The notes beneath the pieces were generated by a model. It searched no databases and was not told the DNA's origin. It saw nothing but the letters and a program-made list of their open reading frames with translations. A DNA stretch of 64,000 nucleotides from Paenibacillus sacheonensis (GTDB taxonomy: Bacteria; Bacillota; Bacilli; Paenibacillales; Paenibacillaceae): NCBI RefSeq assembly GCF_009909195.1, contig NZ_JAAAMU010000001.1, forward strand, positions 496,001 to 560,000, in the 5' to 3' direction. The position numbers were made by a program, and so were the translations under genes. This document shows, piece after piece, positions 7,940 through 16,220 of this stretch (its first letter is position 1; each line of letters begins with the position of its first letter).

Positions 7940-8419
7940 TCAGACGGTCAACTCGTTTTCCGATTTGATGTGAATCGCTTCTTGCAGAAGCCGTTGGAGA
8001 ATAGCGGCAAAAACGGCGATAACCAATGAAGCAAAAATGATGGCGAGTCCCATAAATCCAACGGGCGGGTCGAGTTTCCTCGCTATCAAACGAAAGAGCG
8101 GCATGCCTAAAACATACAACCCGCTGATCGCAATCGCACAGATTTTAATGTTCTTTAACGCCTTAACGGATATGTCCGAGAACGCCGTGTTCCTATCAAT
8201 AGACCGTAACAGATGGAAGGTCTGGTAGAGAGCATAATAAAAAGGCACAGCCGCTCCATACATCACGATGAAAACGAGATATCTTATTGGGGCAATAGTT
8301 GGATACGATTTGCCTGCGAAATTCGCCACGTGCGGGACGAAAAAGAGACATAACGCTAAAACCGGCAGTCCGATTATAATCACGGCTATTTTTAAAAACA
8401 AGGTTGTGATTTCTCTCAA
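7940..8419 (-). CDS. DUF2975 family membrane protein
   Basis: The protein of about 159 residues has four membrane helices and the DUF2975 pattern (FLKIAVIIIGLPVLAL, FHLLRSIDRNTAFSD, VKALKNIKICAIAISG). The family is usually co-encoded with a small Cro/CI-type HTH protein; none is present downstream here. Two starts compete: GTG at 8428 and TTG at 8419. I prefer TTG because GAGGTG sits six bases upstream, whereas GTG is part of that site. A GAAT tetranucleotide repeat lies in the leader just upstream. The biochemical role of the family is unknown. Confidence 0.8.
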   Translation of the reverse strand: MREITTLFLKIAVIIIGLPVLALCLFFVPHVANFAGKSYPTIAPIRYLVFIVMYGAAVPFYYALYQTFHLLRSIDRNTAFSDISVKALKNIKICAIAISGLYVLGMPLFRLIARKLDPPVGFMGLAIIFASLVIAVFAAILQRLLQEAIHIKSENELTV

Positions 8420-8435
8420 CGTAAACACCTCGCCA

Positions 8436-8459
8436 ATTCATTCATTCATTCATTCATTC
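8436..8459. repeat. Six-copy tetranucleotide repeat (ATTC)6
   Basis: ATTC is repeated exactly six times (GAAT on the coding strand of the DUF2975 gene), ending a few bases before its ribosome binding site. Slippage would change leader length but not the reading frame. Confidence 0.9.
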
Positions 8460-8576
8460 CTCTGCAACGTTCTAATGAAGCAGCTTGCATAATGAACTAC
8501 AAAATGAATTTACCACATAATTTATTGTTTTACAATAAATTAGTATCGTTTATTCCTGATTTATATGGAGGTTTGG

Positions 8577-8969
8577 ATGATGTTTTTTGTACAAATGTCC
8601 GGTTTCCCTGCCTACCACATTGAATGGTCATTAATCGATTTTTATCTCGTGCAAGGGCACAGCGTCATATTGGATAGTCCATGCTTATATGAAGAGTTGG
8701 TTGAAAAAGGACTAGCATTGGCAGAAAAATATAATGCGAAATACAAGTATGTAGAGTGTGTGTTAAATGATATTCACGAACTTAACCATAGATTGAAAAA
8801 TCGCAAACGAATGATAACCCAAATTGGTCCAGTTAATATACCTGAAGAAAAATGGCAAGAGGTCATTAACCGGGCCAAAAAGCCAGTGCAACTGGAATGT
8901 ATGAAGGTTGACACCTCGCAACCTATAGATCAATACATTGGCGATGTTCTACTTTATATTCGTAACTAA
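8577..8969 (+). pseudogene. P-loop kinase-like protein lacking its P-loop (in-frame deletion)
   Basis: The frame begins MFFVQMSGFP, which in the AAA/zeta-toxin-like kinase family is normally followed at once by the Walker A GSGKS/T. Here it jumps to AYHIEWSLIDFYLVQGHSV, sequence that normally lies roughly 40-50 residues further on. The rest (VILDSPCLYEEL and the C-terminal half) is intact. The product has about 130 residues and cannot bind ATP in the usual way. GGAGG precedes the start, so it may still be translated. The deletion is inferred from remembered family layout. Confidence 0.65.
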
Positions 8970-9071
8970 CTTCTTATAACATTATTCTTTGCCAGATCGC
9001 CCCAAACTTGCCTATGACAGACTGTGGTGCATTCTCGTCGTTTACAGAGCAATACGGCTAAGCATGAACGA

Positions 9072-9854
9072 TCAGCCAGTAAACTGAACCAGCACGTGGT
9101 TGAATCGTTCGCGTTCGTCGAGGAAAGGGCAATGACCGCTGTATTGGAAGGGCACCAGCTGAGAATTGCGAATGAGTTTATTGGTTTCCTGCGCATTGAT
9201 GAAGGGAACGATTTTATCATGGATGCCGTGAATAATTAACGTCGGCGCGACGATCTTCCCGAGATCCTGGTACACATTTTCGTCTCGGAGCGCAACCATA
9301 ATCGCGGCCGTCGACCAAGTGGCTGCTTCTAATCCTAACTGAAAGAACCAGTCTGCGCTCGGCGGCGATAGATATTGAAAGAAGAAAAGACCGGTTGAGT
9401 CCCGCAGCATTTTAGGACGGTCTTGAAGGGTATCGGCAATGAATTTGTTCGCAGCTTCTTTGGGAACGCTGCCCGGAGATGCAGCATCGATCAGGACAAG
9501 CTTGGAGACCCCGTAGCCTTGATGTCGGGCCATGTACCGAATCGATATCGTTCCTCCCGTGGAGTGTCCTGCCAGCGTGAAGTTTTTTAATTGGAGGGCA
9601 TCGATTACGGCGCGGACGTCATCGGCCAATCGGTCAAAATTATAGCCGCTAAAGGGTTTATCCGAATTCCCGAATCCCCGCCAGTCAATCCCGATGCAGC
9701 GATAGCCCAGGGTTGGCAGAAAAGTAAACTGATATTCATACTGTTTATGATTCAACGGCCAGCCATGAATAAATAGGATCGTCTTATTCCCATTCGGGTT
9801 GAGATCCTCTACGAATATTTTTACCCCTGGCTCTACGGTAACAAAGTACCCCAC
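9072..9854 (-). CDS. Alpha/beta hydrolase
   Basis: The 260-residue protein has a canonical alpha/beta-hydrolase fold: oxyanion region FIHGWPLNH, the strand GIDWRGFGNSDKP, nucleophile elbow AGHSTGG (Ser), late Asp near IIHGIHDKIVP, and catalytic His in YSGHCPFLDE. It resembles the haloperoxidase/esterase group; the substrate cannot be told. I chose the GTG giving MGYFVTVEPG because GAGGTGAT lies five bases upstream; the frame is open further upstream without a ribosome binding site. Confidence 0.9.
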   Translation of the reverse strand: MGYFVTVEPGVKIFVEDLNPNGNKTILFIHGWPLNHKQYEYQFTFLPTLGYRCIGIDWRGFGNSDKPFSGYNFDRLADDVRAVIDALQLKNFTLAGHSTGGTISIRYMARHQGYGVSKLVLIDAASPGSVPKEAANKFIADTLQDRPKMLRDSTGLFFFQYLSPPSADWFFQLGLEAATWSTAAIMVALRDENVYQDLGKIVAPTLIIHGIHDKIVPFINAQETNKLIRNSQLVPFQYSGHCPFLDERERFNHVLVQFTG

Positions 9855-10075
9855 GGAGATCACCTCGTTGATGGATAGTAATAACCCTAATAAGGTACTC
9901 ACCTCGGGTGAAATAGGTGAGCGTCTATTTTTGAACGATAAGCGTTATAAAATGAGTTGGTCGAGCCCTGCGTAAAGCAGCCCAGCTGCAACAATTTAGA
10001 ACCAATTTCGTTAAATATTGGCAGGGTGCTGCGGCGCGACTTCGATTCGAATGTATTTCCACAGGAGGGATTGGT

Positions 10076-10543
10076 TTGGAGTACAGCTTGCCAACACAAT
10101 GTATCTCAGTTGCAGCCCTACTCACGAATGAAAGCGGCGAAGTGCTGCTGCTTCGAACACATCGGCGTTCAGATACTTGGGAGATGCCCGGTGGAAATGT
10201 TGAACGGGGTGAACCTCTTGATAAAGCAATCAAAAGAGAGTTTCTTGAGGAGACGGGGATCATCATTGAGCCAATTGGAATAACAGGTGTTTACATGAAC
10301 ATAACTAAACAAGTATTAACGATATGCTTCAGAGCCCAGTACGTAAGCGGTGAAATAAACGTACAAGAAGACGAGATCGTCGAAGCGAAATACATCAAAA
10401 TTGATGAATCGAATATTTACGAGTACATAACGAAACCGCAGCAAAGATCTCGACTATTAGATGCTATGCATGCAAAATCTTTTGTTCCTTTCGAGGCCTG
10501 GGAAGCCGATCCCTCTTATAAGTTGATAAATAGGCTTGATTGA
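10076..10543 (+). CDS. NUDIX hydrolase
   Basis: The 155-residue protein contains a full Nudix box, G-x5-E-x7-REFLEETGI, at residues 40-62, preceded by TWEMPGG. Nudix enzymes hydrolyse nucleoside diphosphates linked to another group, using Mg2+ held by the REXXEE glutamates. The TTG start has AGGAGGG six bases upstream. Its 3' end overlaps the remains of a HAD hydrolase gene. Confidence 0.9.
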   Translation: MEYSLPTQCISVAALLTNESGEVLLLRTHRRSDTWEMPGGNVERGEPLDKAIKREFLEETGIIIEPIGITGVYMNITKQVLTICFRAQYVSGEINVQEDEIVEAKYIKIDESNIYEYITKPQQRSRLLDAMHAKSFVPFEAWEADPSYKLINRLD

Positions 10544-10830
10544 CGCGGATGATACGCTCTGGGACTATAGGCGCATGCGTTGTGCAAAACACTGGATCTA
10601 CTGCGAATCGGAGCGCCAGTGACTATTGATAAGATGGTTCAATTCAGAAATAAGGTCGCCGAAAGTTAAAGGGCATCGTAATCAACCTGGAACAGGTGCG
10701 ACTTGAAGCCTTTAAACACACCTTGCGCTACATAGGAATTACCGATGGTCATCTGGCGGAAGAACTTAGTGCGACGTATCCTAAACACCGATTCGAAGAC
10801 AGGCATGTATACACGTGGGTGATTCATTGA
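10536..10830 (+). pseudogene. Degraded HAD family hydrolase gene
   Basis: The first frame reads L-I-D-A-D-D-T-L-W-D-Y, HAD motif I (DxD-T-L-W), then hits a stop after about 30 codons. A second frame gives LDLLRIGAPVTIDKMVQF, and a third gives GIVINLEQVRLEAF and ATYPKHRFED, which looks like the cap region of the same family. At least two frameshifts and loss of the C-terminal motifs make it non-functional. Confidence 0.65.
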
Positions 10831-10941
10831 CTAACGATGTCCATGGGGCCAATCAAGCGTAAATGACATCGGTTTGGTTAAACCGCCATGGGGGAATCGG
10901 TCAATGCTGCTCAGATCCGATCGTTATTAAGGGGGATGACC

Positions 10942-11385
10942 TTGAAGTCCTACAAAATTACGCCGTACGATCCCAAGTATGCCGAGCAAACCGTGAAGAT
11001 GTGGCGAGATAGCAAGGAGAAGGCGCTGGGGCAGAAAGCAATCCACGGCGTTGAAGATCACATTTACTTTTTGAATCATATCTTGCCCGTTCACTTTCAA
11101 GTGGACATCGTGCTCATGGACGAACTAGTGGTTGGGATCCTGGCCTACAATGAGCGTGAAATTAGCCAGCTCTATCTGCATGTCGATCATCAGGGAGTCG
11201 GTATCGGCCAACAGTTACTCCATAAAGCGAAGGCCCAATCAAGCGGCAAATTGACCTTATACACGTTTGAAGTCAACAAGAAAGCCCAACGGTTTTATGA
11301 AAAGCATGGATTCACAGTCATTGGCCGAGGACATGAAAACGAAGAAAATTTAGCGGATCTGCTGTATGAGTGGATCGCCCCATAA
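10942..11385 (+). CDS. GNAT family N-acetyltransferase
   Basis: The protein of about 147 residues has the GNAT core: VGILAYNEREISQLYLH (motif A strand), HQGVGIGQQLLHKA (acetyl-CoA pyrophosphate loop, Q/G-x-x-G-x-G/A type) and NKKAQRFYEKHGF (motif B). I prefer the TTG start because AAGGGGG is spaced correctly from it; an ATG six bases earlier and a longer frame from 10888 are alternatives. The acceptor is unknown. Confidence 0.85.
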   Translation: MKSYKITPYDPKYAEQTVKMWRDSKEKALGQKAIHGVEDHIYFLNHILPVHFQVDIVLMDELVVGILAYNEREISQLYLHVDHQGVGIGQQLLHKAKAQSSGKLTLYTFEVNKKAQRFYEKHGFTVIGRGHENEENLADLLYEWIAP

Positions 11386-11420
11386 GCCATACATAGATGG
11401 ATTGAAGGGATTGATCGAGC

Positions 11421-11618
11421 TTGACCATGTACGAATACAAGTACGTAGAAACTTCCCTAGGCGGGTTCTTCACCTCTGCAACGCATCGAGAAACAATCGA
11501 TGAATATGCCAAGCAAGGCTGGAGATTAGTACAAGTGTTGCCGACCAACTACAACGGAAACGGCAAGCCGGGAGAATATGAAATCATTTTTGAACGCGTC
11601 ATTCAACAAGAAGGATAG
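11421..11618 (+). CDS. DUF4177 family small protein
   Basis: A 63-65 residue protein with the DUF4177 pattern: MYEYKYVETSLGGFF, EYAKQGWRLVQVLP and YEIIFER. The family is widespread in Bacillota and has no assigned role. TTG (11421) and ATG (11427) are both possible starts; AAGGGA fits TTG better. Confidence 0.8.
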   Translation: MTMYEYKYVETSLGGFFTSATHRETIDEYAKQGWRLVQVLPTNYNGNGKPGEYEIIFERVIQQEG

Positions 11619-11731
11619 CGTATAGAATCTCCACCTCAGCCGCCCGCCTTAACCGTTCAACGGTAGCTTGGATGGAGCTTCTGCCAGCAACTGTGCTATG
11701 CTGGTAGAAATTCGAATGAAGGAGTTGTCTT

Positions 11732-12727
11732 ATGAGAGCGATTGTCCTCCATGCTCCCGGCGAGCCGCACACGTTCGCCTTGCAGGAGCTGCCCATCCCC
11801 GAGCCGGGACCCGGCGAGATCAGAGTCCGCATTCAGGCAGCGAGCTTGAATCCGGCGGATTATAAAATGGCCAAGAACGGGAATCCCGCGTGGATGTATC
11901 CATTCGTTCCGGGCTTGGACGCGGCCGGTATCGTGGATAAGGTCGGCGAAGGCGTAACGGAGTGGGCGGAGGGAGACCGGGTTGTCTATCACGGCAATTT
12001 TACGAAACCCGGCACCTTCGCCGAGTACGGCATCGTGCAAGCGCGAGCGGCAGCCCGCATTGGGGACGGTTTGACGTACCAAGAGGCGGCGGCTTTCCCG
12101 TGCGCAGGATTAACGGCGTACCAGGCGCTGAATCGAAAGATGAACGTTCAAGCGGGCAGCTCCATCCTCGTCCATGCAGGCGCGGGCGGCGTTGGCGGCT
12201 ACGCCGTACAACTGGCGAAAGCCTTCGGCGCTTCGCCTATATTAGCGACCGCATCGACGGAAAATTTCGACTACGTGAAGTCGCTCGGAGCCGATTACGT
12301 GATCGACTACAACGCGGAGAACGTCCATGAACGGGTCATGGCGCTGACGGAAGGAAGAGGCGTCGATTGTATTTTGAATGGCGTCAATCGGCAGACGGCG
12401 CAGGCGGACTTGTCCATGCTGTCGTTCGGCGGACAGCTGGCTTGCATCGCGGGCGCACCGGAGACGGTAGCGGATTTTCAGCCCTCCCATAAGACGTTCT
12501 CGGTACATAAACTGATGCTTTCGGGCGCGTATCTATCGGGCGACGAACGTGCCGTGCAAGACTTGTCCGCGATGGCGGAGCAATTCATGGCGCTTATGGC
12601 CGCCGGCAAAGTCGATCCGATGATCGGGAAGCTCATCGCGTTGGAAGAAATTCCGCAGGAGCTGACGCGGCTGTCGCAGCGCCACGTGAGAGGGAAGATC
12701 GTCGTTGATTTGGAGCGGCGGATTTGA
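11732..12727 (+). CDS. Zinc-independent alcohol dehydrogenase / quinone oxidoreductase (MDR superfamily)
   Basis: The 331-residue protein has the GroES-like N-terminal domain (residues 1-120, with ASLNPADYK and VPGLDAAGIV) and a Rossmann domain with the dinucleotide motif HAGAGGVGGYAVQLAKAFGA. It lacks the cysteine cluster of zinc-binding relatives, pointing to an NADPH:quinone reductase-like enzyme. GAAGGAG precedes the ATG at good spacing. A terminator follows. Confidence 0.92.
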   Translation: MRAIVLHAPGEPHTFALQELPIPEPGPGEIRVRIQAASLNPADYKMAKNGNPAWMYPFVPGLDAAGIVDKVGEGVTEWAEGDRVVYHGNFTKPGTFAEYGIVQARAAARIGDGLTYQEAAAFPCAGLTAYQALNRKMNVQAGSSILVHAGAGGVGGYAVQLAKAFGASPILATASTENFDYVKSLGADYVIDYNAENVHERVMALTEGRGVDCILNGVNRQTAQADLSMLSFGGQLACIAGAPETVADFQPSHKTFSVHKLMLSGAYLSGDERAVQDLSAMAEQFMALMAAGKVDPMIGKLIALEEIPQELTRLSQRHVRGKIVVDLERRI

Positions 12728-12804
12728 AGGAAACCGGCTCCTCGAACGGGGAAGTCCGAACGACGACCGAGTAACCTGCATCAGCAGCAGGCCGTAATGA
12801 ACAG

Positions 12805-12847
12805 CACCTCCTCTGTTAGACGCCGTCTAAGAGAGAAGGTGTTTTTT
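12805..12847 (+). terminator. Terminator after the MDR gene
   Basis: TTAGAC-GCC-GTCTAA is the stem tip, extended by CTCT/GAGAG and CACCTC/AAGGTG, followed by six T residues. Confidence 0.8.
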
Positions 12848-12987
12848 GTCTGCATGCAACCTGGGATAGCAGTAAGTTGGCTTGTGGAAGTCAAAACTTC
12901 TCCATTACATCGAACAGGTACGACACCGAAACACGCTAAATGGGGTTCCAATTCAAGAAGAATATGGTAATGTTGACATGACAGGAG

Positions 12988-13458
12988 GTGTTCGAAATCG
13001 ATCATGTAAAACATCCCATAAAAGGCCCATCGGGGATAAGGATCATGATATCCATGTCGGCTGTAACCTTGATGCTGGCACTCCAGTTATTCCGTTCATG
13101 GAACGAGAGGGATAATGCATTCCTATTTATTTATGCAGCCGCAGCGTTACTGTTTTGTCTAGTCGTACTGGCTGCGACGTTGTACAGAACGTTTAAGAAA
13201 CCGACGGAGATCGTCCTAGACCGTCTTGAGCTGCGATTAAACGGCCGGACCATTCATGCGAACGAAATCAGCGTTATTATGAAAAGGGGCTATTTCAGAC
13301 CCGTTATTGGGATCAAGCCATATGGAAATTATTTCGTTCCTCTCCAGTTGTGTTTCCGGTTTTCCGAGGACGAGGATAAAGGCATGGCGGATATGGTGAA
13401 ATGGGCAGCTGCAAACGATGTGAAGCTGGTCCATAAATCGTTTCAGACATGGATTTGA
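12988..13458 (+). CDS. Two-helix membrane protein of unknown function
   Basis: The 156-residue protein has two adjacent membrane helices (about residues 21-35 and 45-68), then a beta-rich cytoplasmic domain resembling small bacterial PH-like (YcxB-type) proteins, which is only an impression. The start is odd: AGGAGG (12983-12988) overlaps the only in-frame GTG, and the codon at ideal spacing is ATC (12997). No upstream neighbour suggests a role. Confidence 0.6.
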   Translation: MFEIDHVKHPIKGPSGIRIMISMSAVTLMLALQLFRSWNERDNAFLFIYAAAALLFCLVVLAATLYRTFKKPTEIVLDRLELRLNGRTIHANEISVIMKRGYFRPVIGIKPYGNYFVPLQLCFRFSEDEDKGMADMVKWAAANDVKLVHKSFQTWI

Positions 13459-13470
13459 ATGGCTGCACCC

Positions 13471-13817
13471 ATGGTCAAAGAGCTGATCAAACAAGCCTAT
13501 GCGGTCGGTGGCGTTCCGTTCTTGCTCGCTACTTTGGCGAATTCGGCATCGGTTTGAACCCTTATATCGAAAAGCCGATGAAAGATACGTTATTCGACGA
13601 GAAGATTTGCGGCAGTTACCATTTCACGCCCGGCTGCGTCCCTTTTCTGTCGCCTGGCAATGATAACTTGTCCGAGCTGCACTGGGATATCGTGAATATT
13701 CAACGACCCGAATACGGCGGGGGCGAGATCTGGTTCGATGACCTCTTGGTTCAGAAGGATGGGGTTTTTCTTCCCGAGGCTCTGCAGGGTTTAAATCCGG
13801 AGAATTTAAAGGGATAG
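13471..13817 (+). pseudogene. M29 family aminopeptidase remnant (N- and C-terminal ends joined)
   Basis: An ATG-started frame gives [16 protein letters not shown], like an N-terminal part of M29 aminopeptidases, and ends after 28 codons. From about 13523 another frame gives [47 protein letters not shown] and LQGLNPENL, the conserved C-terminal end of the same family. The roughly 250 residues between, including most metal ligands, are missing. An internal deletion plus frameshift is inferred. Confidence 0.7.
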
Positions 13818-13873
13818 GAAGAAACGAGGTAATAGACATACGTATTTACATTTCCGATCCTAGGCTGACGGTG

Positions 13874-14260
13874 ATGCTAAACACCGTTGCAGCTTCTCCA
13901 TATAAGTTATCTGAAGACGAAATTAGAACAGCTATTCGTGAATATTATCCATCTGGTAACTGTGAATTCGCGGCTCTCATTAATTTCGCGCTAATTGCCC
14001 ATGTTTGTTATTACAGGGCGGATCTTGAACAAAAGCTGCTGCAGCTAGCACTCAGACCAACGGTTTATTTAGGCATTTTGGACGCGGAAAATATTATTAT
14101 TTGGGTACAACGAAATGTTACGACAAAAAAATTTTTAAGGAGTAGTACGGGTCACGATACAACAAAGGCCGGTAGAAAGTGGATCATGAAAAGTCTTCCT
14201 ACGCTTACTAGCTATATAAAAGAAACGATCACTGAAATACAAAATGAAGAGTTCGATTAG
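13874..14260 (+). CDS. Hypothetical protein
   Basis: A 128-residue, mostly helical, comparatively AT-rich frame that I do not recognise. It is also open upstream to about 13820, where AACGAGGT could be a ribosome binding site but offers no standard start codon; the ATG used here has no clear site. It sits in a stretch with several decayed genes, so it may itself be a remnant. Confidence 0.45.
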   Translation: MLNTVAASPYKLSEDEIRTAIREYYPSGNCEFAALINFALIAHVCYYRADLEQKLLQLALRPTVYLGILDAENIIIWVQRNVTTKKFLRSSTGHDTTKAGRKWIMKSLPTLTSYIKETITEIQNEEFD

Positions 14261-14379
14261 ATTTGCGATACAAAATGGACGTATGCCGATCCCGACCTGT
14301 TGATCGTAGACGCCACGAAGCGTGCAGGAGCTTGAGCAATTGCTCCATCATTAGCTTGAACCCCGGAGGTGCACGGCGT

Positions 14380-15003
14380 ATGAAGAAATTCGTCCTGGTC
14401 CTCATGATGACGCTGCTCGCAAGCTGCTTATTGATTGGCTGCGGCAAGGAATCGAATTACGGCACGCCTCTGCCCATGCAGGAGTTGAAATGGGGGATGC
14501 GCGCATCCGAAGTCAGAACCGCGCTGCATCTAGCGGATGCCGTCGTACCTGATTCGACCGGCGCGATGACCGTTCAAGATGCAGTCGTCTACGGCCAAAC
14601 GACCGATCTGAAGCTTCGGTTCGACGAAACTTACGGCGCGTTGATCGAGGTAGCAGCGCTCATTCCGCAGGGCGCAGTCGAAGAGGTCGAGAAACGGATT
14701 CAACACGATCGCGGCGAAGGGAAGCCGGCCTATAACGATAAGATGGAGCTGCAATCGGTGAGCTGGGAGGACGAAGCGCTGGAGGAGCATCCTGCATGGC
14801 TGTCGCGGGTGATAGCCTTCTATGACCGTAACGGCATCGCCACGTCGGAGGATCCGATGGAAGACGGTGCTTACCTGAACGGATCCCCGCTGACAAGGTG
14901 GACATTGATCGTCGACAAGAATGACCCGAGCTGCGGACTCATAAGCTTCACGGGACAAATCGCTGCGATCCTGGCCTTTCCGGTGAACGACGAGGCAAGG
15001 TGA
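14380..15003 (+). CDS. Putative lipoprotein
   Basis: The 207-residue protein starts with a lipoprotein signal ending L-L-I-G-C (Cys near residue 20) and a soluble domain I cannot assign. CGGAGGTG precedes the ATG. It is the first of two lipoprotein genes flanking a truncated P-loop gene. Confidence 0.75.
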   Translation: MKKFVLVLMMTLLASCLLIGCGKESNYGTPLPMQELKWGMRASEVRTALHLADAVVPDSTGAMTVQDAVVYGQTTDLKLRFDETYGALIEVAALIPQGAVEEVEKRIQHDRGEGKPAYNDKMELQSVSWEDEALEEHPAWLSRVIAFYDRNGIATSEDPMEDGAYLNGSPLTRWTLIVDKNDPSCGLISFTGQIAAILAFPVNDEAR

Positions 15004-15115
15004 CGGGACGTTCTAGACGGATTGCTTTGTGTGAAATCATGCAAAACCGGTCGATGCTTCTCCCTCTCCTTCTTCTTCTATTCTTCTACTTCGGCCGGTT
15101 CTTATCGTCTACCCG

Positions 15116-15583
15116 CTAGCTTCTTCTCCTGCCTTCCAGCACGGATGCTGCGAAAGCATCGATGCGCGCGTCATAGTCCGCCCACAAGTAATCCGTATTC
15201 TCGATGACAAGCTTAGGAATCGCCCATTCGTCGACAATCGTCCGCACGAACGCCTGACTTCGGCTCCACGCTTCGCCGGCTTCCACGAAGTCGGCGTCCG
15301 ACCGGAAGGAGACAGGCCCCCGTTCGTTGCCGAGCACGCTGCATATAAATCGCCACTGCCCTTCCACGTCGGTGTGGTAATAGTAAATCAAGCTTGGGTT
15401 CAGCGGGGCCAGTAGCAGCTGAAGCGCATCGCTAAGACCACGCAGCTGGTCTAGGTTCATCCTCTGCAAATGGGATACGCTGATCGAATGCTGAAGCAGG
15501 ACGCTCTCGATCAGAATGAGCTGCATAGTCGTTCGCCATCCGAGACGAAAATCCCTTTTTCCGTGGCTTCCGCCAAGCAACAT
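15116..15583 (-). pseudogene. N-terminally truncated P-loop NTPase/kinase-like protein
   Basis: The frame contains LILIESVLLQHSI, LLLAPLNPSLIYYY and KLVIENTDYLWADY, resembling the C-terminal part of uncharacterised Bacilli P-loop proteins whose N-terminal Walker A and following region are absent here. The frame begins 40 bases before the start of the divergent lipoprotein gene, leaving no room for the missing part. It is probably a remnant; the family link is from memory. Confidence 0.45.
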
Positions 15584-15623
15584 CCGCCGAATCGATACGT
15601 CTACATAAGAAGGGGGGATTAGG

Positions 15624-16172
15624 ATGAAGAAGTGGTTGATGACCGCATGGACGGCGGTTGTGTTCTTGTCCGGATGCGGAGCGGAGGAAAGCCCGTCAGC
15701 GAGCGTGGATCAGAAGGCATCCCAAAGCGATTTGCATAAGAATGGAATGCCCGAAGCGATGCCGTCTGATTTCGATTTCTCCGTACGGTACGGCTACGGC
15801 ATGAAGGACGAGATCAACACCTACGAGAATACGGTGACCAAGGATTTGGTCGTAAAAGGAGCCGCGACTGCCGACATCACCCTCTCCGAGGAGGAAATGG
15901 GCGCGATCTACGCGAAGATGAAAGCGATCGATGTCATCCATTTGACGAAACTGAATCCGACAACCACTAACTGCGCGCAGACGCCTTTTAACCAGGCCAG
16001 CTGGATGATTACGATCGCGAGTAATACCCAGTCGCTGACCTGGTCGTCGGAGCACTGCACCGTCACGGATGATGCGCGGAAGCTGCTTGATCTGCAAACG
16101 TATATCCAAGGCATCGTAAAAGGAAAGCCCGCCTATAAAGCGCTGCCCGAGGCCGAAGGCGGCTATGATTGA
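15624..16172 (+). CDS. Putative lipoprotein
   Basis: The 182-residue protein has a short signal ending F-L-S-G-C and a secreted domain with two further cysteines (TNCAQTP, EHCTVT) that could form a disulfide. A good site AAGGGGGG precedes the ATG. Function unknown. Confidence 0.8.
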   Translation: MKKWLMTAWTAVVFLSGCGAEESPSASVDQKASQSDLHKNGMPEAMPSDFDFSVRYGYGMKDEINTYENTVTKDLVVKGAATADITLSEEEMGAIYAKMKAIDVIHLTKLNPTTTNCAQTPFNQASWMITIASNTQSLTWSSEHCTVTDDARKLLDLQTYIQGIVKGKPAYKALPEAEGGYD

Positions 16173-16220
16173 ACGGTAAGCAAGTTAGCAAGTTATCCGA
16201 AGCAGAGGCAGGTGATTCAC

